64,000 nucleotides of DNA, from positions 50,546 through 114,545 of the forward strand of contig CAYLSB010000006.1 in NCBI GenBank assembly GCA_964386005.1, in the 5' to 3' direction. Source of the DNA: FEN-1350 sp964386005. Its GTDB lineage: Bacteria; Planctomycetota; Phycisphaerae; Sedimentisphaerales; Anaerohalosphaeraceae. The notes beneath the pieces were generated by a model. That model saw nothing but the letters and a program-made list of their open reading frames with translations, had not been told where the DNA came from and searched no databases. Made by a program: the position numbers and the translations under genes. Positions 17,215-26,119 of this stretch are shown one piece after another (within the stretch, counting starts at the first letter, position 1; the number at the start of each line of letters is the position of its first letter).

Positions 17215-18555
17215 TTACAGTGTCCAACCCTGTCGATAGGGCATGTGGACATACTGGTTGGCTTCGTCGTCATTGGTGAACTTCATATTATCACCATCCC
17301 ACATCAGTCTCTTGCCCAACCGCTTGAGAGCAAGGTTACCCATCACGACGGCCTCCGTAAAGGGACCGGCATAATCGAAATGTGACGTGGCCTGTCCGTT
17401 TTTCTTGATCGCTTCGATCCAGTTCATTTCATGACTTGTTTTAATCCGCGGAAGCGTTTCCTTCGGAAATTTGACTTCCCGCATCCGGGCATACGGAAGC
17501 AATTGGGGGTCGTCGCCATACTCACCGCACCGCAGGACACCCTTGGAGCCAATCAACAACACGTTACTGGCGGCCTGATCGAGCGGGCGATTCTCTTCCA
17601 GTTCGGCAGGGCGATCGGGCTTGAGACCTCCATCGTACCAACTCAACTTCACGGCGGGCATCGATTCGCGGGCCGGGAACTCGAATCGGACGATCGAACC
17701 GGACGGGAAGGTTTCATTGTTGACGGGGGTCGAACAGGCCTCGACAGATGTCGGATATTTGAGTTTCAGAGCGGCAAAGACCGGATCCAGAACATGACAG
17801 GCCATATCCCCAAGGGCACCGCAACCGAAATCCCACCAACCGCGCCAGGCAAAGGGATGATAGGCCGGGTGATACGGACGCATCGGAGCCGGTCCGATCC
17901 ACAAATCCCAGTCCAGATCCTGTGGTACGGCCGGTTTATCCACAGGACGATCAATCCCCTGCGGCCATACCGGCCGGTTCGTCCAGGCGTGCGCTTCTTT
18001 GACTTCGCCGATGATGCCCGCCCAGATCCATTCACAAATCTTGCGAACGCCATCTCCGGAGTGCCCCTGATTGCCCATCTGGGTGACGACCTTGTACTTG
18101 CGTGCCGCTTCCGTTAACAGACGGGCTTCGGCAACGGTATGGGTCATCGGTTTTTGCACATAGACATGTTTTCCGCGGCGCATGGCCTCCATAGCGATAC
18201 AGGCGTGACTGTGATCCGGCGTGGCGATAATGACCGCATCAATTTCCTTCTGCTCTTCGAGCATCCTGCGATAATCCTTCCACTTGCGAGCTTTGGGGTA
18301 TTCCTTGAAAACATCCCTGGAATAGTCCCAGTCCACATCGCAAAGAGCAACGATGTTTTGGCTGTTACAGCCGTTGATATTGTTCTTGCCCATCCCGCCG
18401 ACGCCGACACCGGCGACATTCACTTTGTCACTGGGCGCCGATTGCCCCGATGCCGCCACGAGATGACGCGGCAGAAAAGTGAATGTCGCGGCCGTCACCG
18501 ATGCGCCGGTTAGAAAATCCCGGCGGGAAATACCCGTCGTATTCAGCGTATTCAT
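17215..18555 (-). CDS. Tat-exported Gfo/Idh/MocA oxidoreductase (paralogue 4)
   Basis: 446 residues, ATG at 18555 with AAAGGA upstream. Tat signal SRRDFLTGASVT at 10-21. Nucleotide motif GVGGMG at 51-56; TPDHSH near 112; QKP instead of EKP at 134-136. The middle contains WDFGCGALGDMACHVLDPVF, the form seen in the large bacterial Gfo/Idh/MocA group with the C-terminal GFO_IDH_MocA_C2 domain. The C-terminus is MPYRQGWTL, a weaker version of the RxPWxL tail. The gene lies 66 bases downstream of the DUF1080 gene and 149 bases upstream of the TIM/DUF1080 fusion. Likely an exported sugar dehydrogenase with bound cofactor; the substrate is not known. Confidence 0.88.
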   Translation of the reverse strand: MNTLNTTGISRRDFLTGASVTAATFTFLPRHLVAASGQSAPSDKVNVAGVGVGGMGKNNINGCNSQNIVALCDVDWDYSRDVFKEYPKARKWKDYRRMLEEQKEIDAVIIATPDHSHACIAMEAMRRGKHVYVQKPMTHTVAEARLLTEAARKYKVVTQMGNQGHSGDGVRKICEWIWAGIIGEVKEAHAWTNRPVWPQGIDRPVDKPAVPQDLDWDLWIGPAPMRPYHPAYHPFAWRGWWDFGCGALGDMACHVLDPVFAALKLKYPTSVEACSTPVNNETFPSGSIVRFEFPARESMPAVKLSWYDGGLKPDRPAELEENRPLDQAASNVLLIGSKGVLRCGEYGDDPQLLPYARMREVKFPKETLPRIKTSHEMNWIEAIKKNGQATSHFDYAGPFTEAVVMGNLALKRLGKRLMWDGDNMKFTNDDEANQYVHMPYRQGWTL

Positions 18556-18621
18556 CCTGATATTCCTTTATGGTGACTCTTTTGATCGATCACCTGCCAT
18601 CACCAATAGACGGCAATTCTC

Positions 18622-20130
18622 TTAGTTCTTTTTTTCCTGTGGTTTATCCACGATCCAGATATTGCGGAACTGCACGGGATTGCCGTGATCCTGCAGATAG
18701 ATCCCGCCCGGCTCCGCATCCTCGGCCCGCAAGGCCCCCCCGGTCGGACGGGGAATTTCCAGATTTTCATGGATTGTAATCCCGTTATGCTTCAGGGTCA
18801 ATACGGCGTTGCGGATTTTGCGGCCTTCCTTGTCAAATCGAGCGGCTTCGAAGGTAATATCGTACGTCTGCCACTGTAGGGGAGGTGCACACATGTTGAT
18901 CCGAGGACGGGCAACCTGATAAATTCCACCACATTCATTGTCCAATCCCTCAAGGCCGTAACTATCCAGAATCTGAATCTCATAACGATCCTGCAGATAG
19001 ACACCGCTGTTGGCACGACCTTGCCCGCGGGCTTTGGGCATAAACGGCAATCGGAATTCGAGATGAAGCGTAAAGTCTTTGAAAACCCGCTTGGTTTGGA
19101 TATTTCCGCCACGGACTTCCATTACATCGTCGATGAGTTTCCAATTGACTCCCTGAACCGCATCGTCCAATTTAATTCGTTTCCATTCGACTTCGGATCC
19201 GTCCTTTTCCGGGCCCAGAGGGATTTCGAACAACGCCGCACCATCCTTTCCGTCAACCCGATACGGCCCCGCGATTTGCCACACGGTCAGAAAACCATTG
19301 TTCTTTTCAAAAGCCAGACGCGATCCTTCGGGAACAGCCCGGATCATTTCGAAGACCCCCGCCAGCGGTTTTCCTTTGCCGTCGGCGAGACGAACACAAG
19401 CTCCCCATCCGCCAGCGCCATTATTGACTTTCAGCATCAGATTATTGACACCCTGTCTCAGGGTAACATTAACCTTATCCTGTCCCGCGGATACGCCACG
19501 GCTGGCATTGTTGGCATGAACCACCGTATCGTTGAGCCACACTTTGACACCGTCATCGCTCCCGATCTCCAGTACCGCCGCCTGTTCCTTCTCCGAACGG
19601 ATTCGAGTGCGAATATATCCGGCGGCATGATCGCCGCCCATCAGAGCCGACAGATCGACCAGTCCGACAAATCCGCCCAATTGGTTCCACTCGTTGAATC
19701 CTTTTCCGTCAAACAGAATGATCGCGCCTTTCGGAGGTTTTGCGCCAAGGGATGGGGACAGACGCGTCACCCGTTTCATCTCAAACGTTCCGCTTTCCGA
19801 TCCTTCCAGAGTTCCCTTGAATGTCCCCTGGGCCAGAACGCCTTTTCCGGTTATTCCGTTTCCGTGAAACGTCACTTCGGAATCGTTGACAACAGCATCG
19901 AAAACACGCTCGGGCGGATAGCCGTCATCGAATGCCGCGTACGTTTTGATTTGGTAATTATCATCGCCCAACGCGATCACCTGAGCGACCCCATTTTCTT
20001 TCGCTCCACCGCCGGTTTGATGCCACCCTTCCCAGTCGCCCATGAATGGATCGGCCACCTGACCGAAAACGACGGTGCTCAAACACAACCATGCCATGAT
20101 CGATGCCATAGATAACTGATTTGTTTTCAT
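18622..20130 (-). CDS. Secreted DUF1080 protein with inserted sugar-binding-like domain
   Basis: 502 residues, ATG at 20130 behind GGGAG; signal peptide ends at VVFGQ. After an N-terminal domain of about 110 residues (MGDWEGWHQTGGG onward), DUF1080 begins at about 135 (AIILFDGKGFNEWNQ). It is interrupted at about 150-250 by a beta-rich insert (EIGSDDGVKVWLNDTVVH; VTLRQGVNNLMLKVNNGAGG) that resembles the jelly-roll segment of PA14/GH2-type accessory domains. It then resumes (RANSGVYLQDRYEIQILDSY; GGIYLQDHGNPVQFRNIWI). Family members hydrolyse 3-keto-disaccharides outside the cytoplasm. It is flanked by Gfo/Idh/MocA paralogue 4 and the HEAT/DUF1080 gene, all on one strand with short gaps. Confidence 0.85.
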   Translation of the reverse strand: MKTNQLSMASIMAWLCLSTVVFGQVADPFMGDWEGWHQTGGGAKENGVAQVIALGDDNYQIKTYAAFDDGYPPERVFDAVVNDSEVTFHGNGITGKGVLAQGTFKGTLEGSESGTFEMKRVTRLSPSLGAKPPKGAIILFDGKGFNEWNQLGGFVGLVDLSALMGGDHAAGYIRTRIRSEKEQAAVLEIGSDDGVKVWLNDTVVHANNASRGVSAGQDKVNVTLRQGVNNLMLKVNNGAGGWGACVRLADGKGKPLAGVFEMIRAVPEGSRLAFEKNNGFLTVWQIAGPYRVDGKDGAALFEIPLGPEKDGSEVEWKRIKLDDAVQGVNWKLIDDVMEVRGGNIQTKRVFKDFTLHLEFRLPFMPKARGQGRANSGVYLQDRYEIQILDSYGLEGLDNECGGIYQVARPRINMCAPPLQWQTYDITFEAARFDKEGRKIRNAVLTLKHNGITIHENLEIPRPTGGALRAEDAEPGGIYLQDHGNPVQFRNIWIVDKPQEKKN

Positions 20131-20170
20131 TCGAGTTACTCCCGATAGAATGTATGGATATCCAATTCGC

Positions 20171-23161
20171 TCAGTTCAGCGGAACCATCCAGATATTCCG
20201 ATACGCCACAGGACCATGATCGCCCTGAAGAACCAGGGCGCCATACGGTTTTTCCTCTTCATACACAGCCGCCCGAGTCGGCCCGGTGACCTCGACATTC
20301 TCATGGATTATCCGGCCGTTGTGAACCACCCGATCGAATCGGGCATCGGCAATTTTGGCTCCGGCGGAGTCAAACCGCGGAGCACGAAAGATCACGTCAA
20401 ACGACTGCCACTGTCCGGGCGTTTTCGAAGCATTGACCTTCGGGGCATGACCTTCATATCCACGGTCATCCTTCCATCGTTCGTAGATCCCGCCACAGTC
20501 AGAATACTTGGGATTCTTGACATTCCAACTGTCGAAGATCTGAATCTCGTAACGTCCCTGGAAATAGACGCCCGAATTGGATCGTTCGGGGACGACGAAT
20601 TCAATATGTGCGGCGCAATCACCGAACTCGGCCTTGCTGTAAAGATAGACCGTTCGTCCGGTTGGTCCGTTGAGTAATGCTCCCGTGCCGGTCTTGCCGT
20701 CTAACACGGCGGGATTGTCGGCTTTTAAAACCGCATCCGCCACGACTTGCCATTCGCCGGTAGGTTCTCTCCATGCGGAAAAATCGTGGCTGCCGAGCAT
20801 GACTTTTTCAACCGTGCCCTTGCGAATCAGAATCCCGCGAAGATCGACGACGAATTCACCGGGTTTTTTGATCGGCTGAAAAACGACGGAATACACTCCG
20901 GGCCTTTCGATCCACACCGAGCCAACTTGAACGGTTTCAAATTTCTTGTCGCCGGTCTCCTTGACCTGTCCGACCAACTCCTGTCCGGCAATCACGACTT
21001 TGTAGATGCTGCCGGCGGTTTCCTGCATGGCTTGATTCACCGAAATCCCATAGACACCGGACTGTTTGAATACAGCGGTCCAGCCGGCAACGGTTTTTTC
21101 ATCCTGCCAGGCACTCACGCAGTCGCCCGTTGGATCGTACATCGCTCCCATGCCGGCGATGACGGCCGTCCTGGCGGGAAGAACGGCCGAATCGGTGACG
21201 ATGGCTACCGTCTTGAGCAATCGCTCCAGTTCGCCCTGCGCGGCCTTGGCTTCGGCGGACAATTGTGAATCGGCGGCCGCCTTGGTCACAAATGCGATCG
21301 CTTTGTCATCGGGAATTTTCGATGCCGCCGATAGAATTAATCGTTTTTCTTCCACACGACTGGCCAGGGACATGGCTTTTTCGCACATGGCAACAAGCTC
21401 TTCCGTTCCCGCATGGGTCAGGCCGATCATCCGGACATACCCGCGCAATCCAATGATTTTGTTGACGGGCTTCGTCGCATGTTGAGCCAGCGCCAGAAGG
21501 GCTTCCGTGGGCTGGCTATCGGGGAAATCCGCCAGCGCGCGAATCGCCGCATCACGGATCGATTCATCCGTATCGCTAACCGCGGCTGCGAGAGTCGAGT
21601 AGGCCTTTTCCCCGCCGATCTGCCCTAAGAGCGTCACAAGGGAAGCTTTGCCCGTTATCGGAGCCGAAGCGAATCTCCCGATAAGAGTATCGACATGTTT
21701 GTGGGGCTGACCCCCGCGTCGAATGACAGCGCCAACCGCGCGTTCGGCCTCCAAACGCTCGGCATCACTGGAAACTTTCATCAGCAGATCCAGAAGCACA
21801 GGAAGTTCTTTTTCGCCGGCGACGGATTGCATAACCTTGAGCGCTTCAATCCGTACTTTGCGATCGGTATCGGTCGCCGAGGTCAATAGAATCGTTTCGG
21901 CTCCCTGAATATTTCGTTCACCGATTGCGCGGATCAGTTCGACCTTCGTCGCCGGGTCCGCTTTGGCAATTCCATCCAGAATCGTTCGATCCACCTGAGG
22001 ATCACGAATCGTATAAAGCGTTTCGCGTGCCGTGTCGCGTTCCGCCCCACGGGTTGTCGCCGCCGCCGTGGCCAGCGACATCACACAGTCGGCGGTTCCC
22101 AGCTTGACCATCGCTTTATAGACGGCGATACGTACTTCCTCGCTGGAGCTCTTGGCCGATTCCATCACGGCCGGACGGGCCGCCTCATGTCCACGGTTGG
22201 CCAGGGCCGTGATCAACTGAACCTGTCCGGCCGGAGGCAGTTTGGGAAGCTCGGCAGCGATGATCGCAATCTCTTCGGGTTTTTCAATCTCGTTGACCAG
22301 AACAAACGCGACGGATTGGAGTTCCGGATCGCCCCGCCGGATCACATCGACGATAATCGTCCCCGCCTGATCCTTCGCACAGAAAACCATCCCTCGCAAC
22401 GCGGCAACGCGGATTACACCGGGAACTTTTGATTCGTAGATCTCTTTATAAATTGTAGCCGCTTTGTCCGCTTGATTGTCCCTTTCTAATCGATCCGCAC
22501 AACTGAGGTACGAATCCAGGACCAGCAACAGCAGATCGCCGGTGGTCTTGTTCTTGGCTTCGCTCAAGGCCGATATCGCCGAGGGATCGGCGATTTGCCC
22601 CAACGCCGTAACCGCCGCCCCCGCCGTATCCGCATCGGCATCGTAAATCAGCCGGCTCAGAATCGGCACGCTGGCCTTGTCACCGCGAAGCCCCAACGTG
22701 CTGATGATTCCGATCCGGGCCGGGCCGGTCGATTGATCGATGCTGCGGCGCAGGGCCTCATCGACAGCGGCGCCGGGAATCCGCTCCAGCGCAAACCGTG
22801 CCATATCGGCCGTCTGAGGATCACGGAGCATCTCCGCCAGCGTTTCGGCCGATTCCTCCGTTCCGATTATACTGAGTTGGCGACAGATGAATTGTTTACC
22901 GGGACCGGTGGCATTGGACTTGAGGAACGCCAGGAACTTTTTCTCCACGGCCTTAATCGCGTCACCCGGAAGCCCGCGCATCAGATCCGTCAACTGCGTC
23001 TGACTCTCGCGACTCTGGCCGAATTCATATTGGGCGATTTGCGATAATAGATCGTCAATGTGCCCGCTCTTATCGCCCAGTGGGTCAACCTGCGCCCAAG
23101 TCAGCGCCGAAAACAATACGATGATCGCCGACATGCAGACACCCTGTTTCCATGGTTTCAT
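20171..23161 (-). CDS. Secreted HEAT-repeat protein with C-terminal DUF1080 domain
   Basis: 996 residues from ATG at 23161, chosen for AAGGAG eight bases upstream and the signal peptide that follows (SAIIVLFSALTWAQ). From about residue 40 to 620 there are repeated helical pairs of HEAT/PBS-lyase type, for example RIGIISTLGLRGDKASVPIL and SLVTLLGQIGGEKAYSTLAA, forming a long solenoid. A small beta-rich domain follows (about 650-790). DUF1080 occupies the C-terminal part (about 800-996: GSHDFSAWREPTGEW, SNSGVYFQGRYEIQIFDSW, YGALVLQGDHGPVAYRNIWM). The solenoid probably binds a protein or polymer and brings it to the DUF1080 domain, which I infer. Gap to the ThuA gene upstream is 48 bases, so one operon is likely. 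Confidence 0.87.
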   Translation of the reverse strand: MKPWKQGVCMSAIIVLFSALTWAQVDPLGDKSGHIDDLLSQIAQYEFGQSRESQTQLTDLMRGLPGDAIKAVEKKFLAFLKSNATGPGKQFICRQLSIIGTEESAETLAEMLRDPQTADMARFALERIPGAAVDEALRRSIDQSTGPARIGIISTLGLRGDKASVPILSRLIYDADADTAGAAVTALGQIADPSAISALSEAKNKTTGDLLLLVLDSYLSCADRLERDNQADKAATIYKEIYESKVPGVIRVAALRGMVFCAKDQAGTIIVDVIRRGDPELQSVAFVLVNEIEKPEEIAIIAAELPKLPPAGQVQLITALANRGHEAARPAVMESAKSSSEEVRIAVYKAMVKLGTADCVMSLATAAATTRGAERDTARETLYTIRDPQVDRTILDGIAKADPATKVELIRAIGERNIQGAETILLTSATDTDRKVRIEALKVMQSVAGEKELPVLLDLLMKVSSDAERLEAERAVGAVIRRGGQPHKHVDTLIGRFASAPITGKASLVTLLGQIGGEKAYSTLAAAVSDTDESIRDAAIRALADFPDSQPTEALLALAQHATKPVNKIIGLRGYVRMIGLTHAGTEELVAMCEKAMSLASRVEEKRLILSAASKIPDDKAIAFVTKAAADSQLSAEAKAAQGELERLLKTVAIVTDSAVLPARTAVIAGMGAMYDPTGDCVSAWQDEKTVAGWTAVFKQSGVYGISVNQAMQETAGSIYKVVIAGQELVGQVKETGDKKFETVQVGSVWIERPGVYSVVFQPIKKPGEFVVDLRGILIRKGTVEKVMLGSHDFSAWREPTGEWQVVADAVLKADNPAVLDGKTGTGALLNGPTGRTVYLYSKAEFGDCAAHIEFVVPERSNSGVYFQGRYEIQIFDSWNVKNPKYSDCGGIYERWKDDRGYEGHAPKVNASKTPGQWQSFDVIFRAPRFDSAGAKIADARFDRVVHNGRIIHENVEVTGPTRAAVYEEEKPYGALVLQGDHGPVAYRNIWMVPLN

Positions 23162-23209
23162 GCAAACATCTCCTTGATGACAATTGATCCTGGATGCCAT
23201 CGGGCCGTT

Positions 23210-24082
23210 TTACTTCGCCTCGGGCGCCGGAATCGGCGTGGCATCGGCCTCCAGATCGCCCAGGGCCCATTGAATACCGTCGAGGTAATGCTGAAGCACC
23301 ATCGGATTCCAGGTGATCCCGTGATTATGGCCCAGCGAGCAGTAGAACATCCGGCCCTTGCCCACATTTTTGATCCAACTGATTCCCGTGTCCGCATCGG
23401 ATGGCTTAAGGCCTTTGGGTTTTTTGTTGGTCTCATCGTTCATGTCCAGACTCATCAGCACTCGCATTTTGCTGCGGGAATACAGCGGCGCATCGGTCCG
23501 ATAGATTTCATCCATCGCACGGAATCCCTTACCGCCGAAGGCCTTCATCAGCGGATGCGTTGGATCGTCGATTTTGTAGGCCCACTCGCCGGCACCGTCC
23601 GTCCAGGGATGACCGGTAAATTTGTTGCCGATGATTTCCTGCAACTCGGGATTCTTGTTGAAGTTATCCGCGCCGGCGTGAATCCCGACGATGCCCTTGC
23701 CGTTCTGGATGAATTCCAGGATGGCCTTGGCCTGTTCGGGTGTCGGCTCCAGTGTCGTCGTATTATTGAAACAGATCGCATCATATTGTTTGAGCGTCTC
23801 AGGAGCGAATACGGTCATATCCGTACTGATATCGATGGTGAAGGCGCCGGTTTTTTTGCCCATGATCTCCAACGATTTTTCCCAGTAGGGAATACAACTG
23901 TGTTTGAATCCCTTGCATAAGCTGAACACCAGCATCTTGCGAGGTTGCTTGGGGTTGACGGTGGATTTGGAGGGCATCGCTTTTTCCATCTTGGTGATTT
24001 CATCGGGCGTGACCGCTGCAGCGATTGACATGACCGACAAAACAATTCCAATCAACCAACCGGTTCGGATCCAGTATTTCAT
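23210..24082 (-). CDS. Secreted ThuA-like protein
   Basis: 290 residues from ATG at 24082 (AAGGAG upstream), with a signal peptide ending near SIAAAVT. ThuA fold: LCKGFKHSCIPYWEKSL, AICFNNTTTLEP, GIVGIHAGADNF, TGHPWTD, and MFYCSLGHNHGITWNPM. The closing HYLDGIQWALGDL is nearly the same as in the protein at 3292-4257, so both come from one duplication, but this copy lies in the DUF1080-rich operon. The gene begins 47 bases after the stop of the DUF1080-DUF1080-ThuA fusion, which has its own ThuA domain, so two ThuA units are made from one message. Reaction not established for the family; a role in 3-keto-sugar turnover is the usual proposal. Confidence 0.87.
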   Translation of the reverse strand: MKYWIRTGWLIGIVLSVMSIAAAVTPDEITKMEKAMPSKSTVNPKQPRKMLVFSLCKGFKHSCIPYWEKSLEIMGKKTGAFTIDISTDMTVFAPETLKQYDAICFNNTTTLEPTPEQAKAILEFIQNGKGIVGIHAGADNFNKNPELQEIIGNKFTGHPWTDGAGEWAYKIDDPTHPLMKAFGGKGFRAMDEIYRTDAPLYSRSKMRVLMSLDMNDETNKKPKGLKPSDADTGISWIKNVGKGRMFYCSLGHNHGITWNPMVLQHYLDGIQWALGDLEADATPIPAPEAK

Positions 24083-24129
24083 TTTGAATACTCCTTGAAT
24101 AGATTGTACATTGAATTGAACGAAACGGA

Positions 24130-26040
24130 TTATTGTGCGACCCATTGAATCGCCTGCGCGACCAGTTTGCGGAAATTCGGATTTGCATACGCCATACCGT
24201 CATGGCCCAGCGCAATTGCGAAGACTTTGCCCTTGCCGTAGGTTCGTGTCCACGCCAGGGCCGAATCGCTGGTAGGTTCCTCGGTCGTCAACAGGATATG
24301 ATTATCCTCGGCATGCCAGACCTTCTTGTAGGTCTCGTCGTTAATCGTAAAATCTTCCAGTCCCTGCGTGATCGGGTGATTCTTGTCGGCGATCTGCACT
24401 TTCATATCCACGCCGTGTTTATATTCGCCCTGGGGTTGGCCTCCTTCGGCCTGTAGGAAGAATTTTCCGCCGATGATGTTTTTATACTCGGCAAAACCCT
24501 GAAACGCCGCAAGGTTATGATGCATCGCAATCAGACCAATCCCCTGCCCGATAAGCTGCTTGAAATTGTTCTGCCGTTTGTCCGAAATTTTCTGGGACAT
24601 GTTGTAGAGGACGATTACATCATAATCCCACGGCAGGATCGTCTCAAAGATTTCACTGTCATCGGCCTGGGGAAGATGGGTCACCTCGATGCCTTCGATA
24701 CCCTTCCACATCTTCATGAATTTGTCATGTTCATAATCATGTCCGCCGGTGACAAACGCCACATTTAATGTCTGCCGGGCGGGATTCATTTCGCGGATGC
24801 GAAGATTGCGCCACTGTACGGATACGGGGCTGTCACCTGTAAAGCTGTGTACCTGAAGGCCGAGAAAACCTTTGCGGGTCATCGCATCGGAGACATCGGC
24901 CACGGGAATATCATTGATCCAAGTGCGAATCCGCTTCCCCTGGCACACGACGCGATATTTATTCCACTGTCCATCCTTAAAGGCCTCTTTTGATTTGGCG
25001 TCCACCTGCTTGGGATTGACCCAGCCGTTCCGGCGAGCTTCGTCGTAGATCGAACCGGCCGTCCCGTTGGTCGCGATCTCCACTTGATAGCCGTGAACGC
25101 GGTTGTTCTGGTAATCATGAAAAGCATTACTGCGAATCTGAACGCCGCTGTTGAGCCGCGAATCGACATTCACTTCGAATTCAAGTTCGAAATCCTGAAA
25201 TTGTTTTTCCGTACAGAGAAACGAATTGGGGCTGCCTTCGACGGTCGTACCCTTGATGGTTCCATCGACTACCTCGTATTTGGCCGTGCCGTTGATCTGC
25301 TTCCAGCCGGTCAGCGTCTTGCCGTCAAACAGATCGACCCACGGACCCCGACGGCCCTGTCGGCCACCCTGACGTTGGCCTTGTTCCTGTCCCTGTCCGC
25401 CTCGCCCACGAAGCGGACGAACGCGGATATTTTTGTAATAAACGGTGCTCTTGGGATCATGACCCTGAAGGGCAAAGGTTCCGGTGCCGAGCTTACGGCC
25501 ACCGGTGGCGTTGTCCGGCTCGGTCCAATCGACAACCTGCTTATCATTGACAAAAACCTGTACCCGATTACCGCGGACGACGATATGCTCGGTGAACCAC
25601 TCCCTATCCTGGGCCGGTGAAACATTCAACACATCTTGCATTTGATACAAACTGCCGGTCATACGAGGATCCGGCTTATAACTGTTGTTGACCTGCACCT
25701 CGAATCCCTTGTCCGGCCATCCGGTCTCCTGATACTCGGTATGGAAATACAGGCCGCCGTTGGAACCGGGTTCGGTCATCACATCGACCTTGTATTCGAA
25801 GTTGGTAAATTGGGCATTATTGACGGGACCGACATAAAACAAATGGCTCCGATTTCCATGGGCGACGATCGCTCCATCCTTGACGCTGAACGTGGCCTTG
25901 TTCTCGCTGGCTTTCCAACCATCGAGATCCTTACCATTAAACAGCGATATCCAGACGTCCTCGCCTGCGGGTTGCTGTGCCCAAAGAGAACCAACGGTCA
26001 ACATCGCCACGAATAGGATCCATGTTTTCGCCTTCATCAT
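24130..26040 (-). CDS. Secreted fusion: DUF1080-DUF1080-ThuA
   Basis: About 636 residues. Three ATG codons in a row (26043, 26040, 26037) follow AGGAG; the middle one has the best spacing. Signal peptide ends at GSLWAQQ. First DUF1080 at about 28-215 (ISLFNGKDLDGWKASENKAT; GGLYFHTEYQETGWPDKGFE; GTFALQGHDPKSTVYYKNIR). A Gln/Gly/Arg-rich linker follows (RGRGGQGQEQGQRQGGRQG). Second DUF1080 at about 235-420 (DLFDGKTLTGWKQINGTAKY; SGVQIRSNAFHDYQNNRVHG). ThuA at about 425-636 (VAFVTGGHDYEHDKFMKMWK; LIAMHHNLAAFQ; KVFAIALGHDGMAYANPNFR). The two DUF1080 units differ clearly, so they may handle different ligands. Joining hydrolase-type and ThuA domains in one secreted chain is strong evidence that they act on successive intermediates. 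Confidence 0.88.
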   Translation of the reverse strand: MMKAKTWILFVAMLTVGSLWAQQPAGEDVWISLFNGKDLDGWKASENKATFSVKDGAIVAHGNRSHLFYVGPVNNAQFTNFEYKVDVMTEPGSNGGLYFHTEYQETGWPDKGFEVQVNNSYKPDPRMTGSLYQMQDVLNVSPAQDREWFTEHIVVRGNRVQVFVNDKQVVDWTEPDNATGGRKLGTGTFALQGHDPKSTVYYKNIRVRPLRGRGGQGQEQGQRQGGRQGRRGPWVDLFDGKTLTGWKQINGTAKYEVVDGTIKGTTVEGSPNSFLCTEKQFQDFELEFEVNVDSRLNSGVQIRSNAFHDYQNNRVHGYQVEIATNGTAGSIYDEARRNGWVNPKQVDAKSKEAFKDGQWNKYRVVCQGKRIRTWINDIPVADVSDAMTRKGFLGLQVHSFTGDSPVSVQWRNLRIREMNPARQTLNVAFVTGGHDYEHDKFMKMWKGIEGIEVTHLPQADDSEIFETILPWDYDVIVLYNMSQKISDKRQNNFKQLIGQGIGLIAMHHNLAAFQGFAEYKNIIGGKFFLQAEGGQPQGEYKHGVDMKVQIADKNHPITQGLEDFTINDETYKKVWHAEDNHILLTTEEPTSDSALAWTRTYGKGKVFAIALGHDGMAYANPNFRKLVAQAIQWVAQ

Positions 26041-26119
26041 CATTTCTCCTGAAAAATGCATTGTGTCTCGAACATAAATTCGTAATGAGCCATCCAAAAT
26101 ACAATCGGTCTCAATCGGG

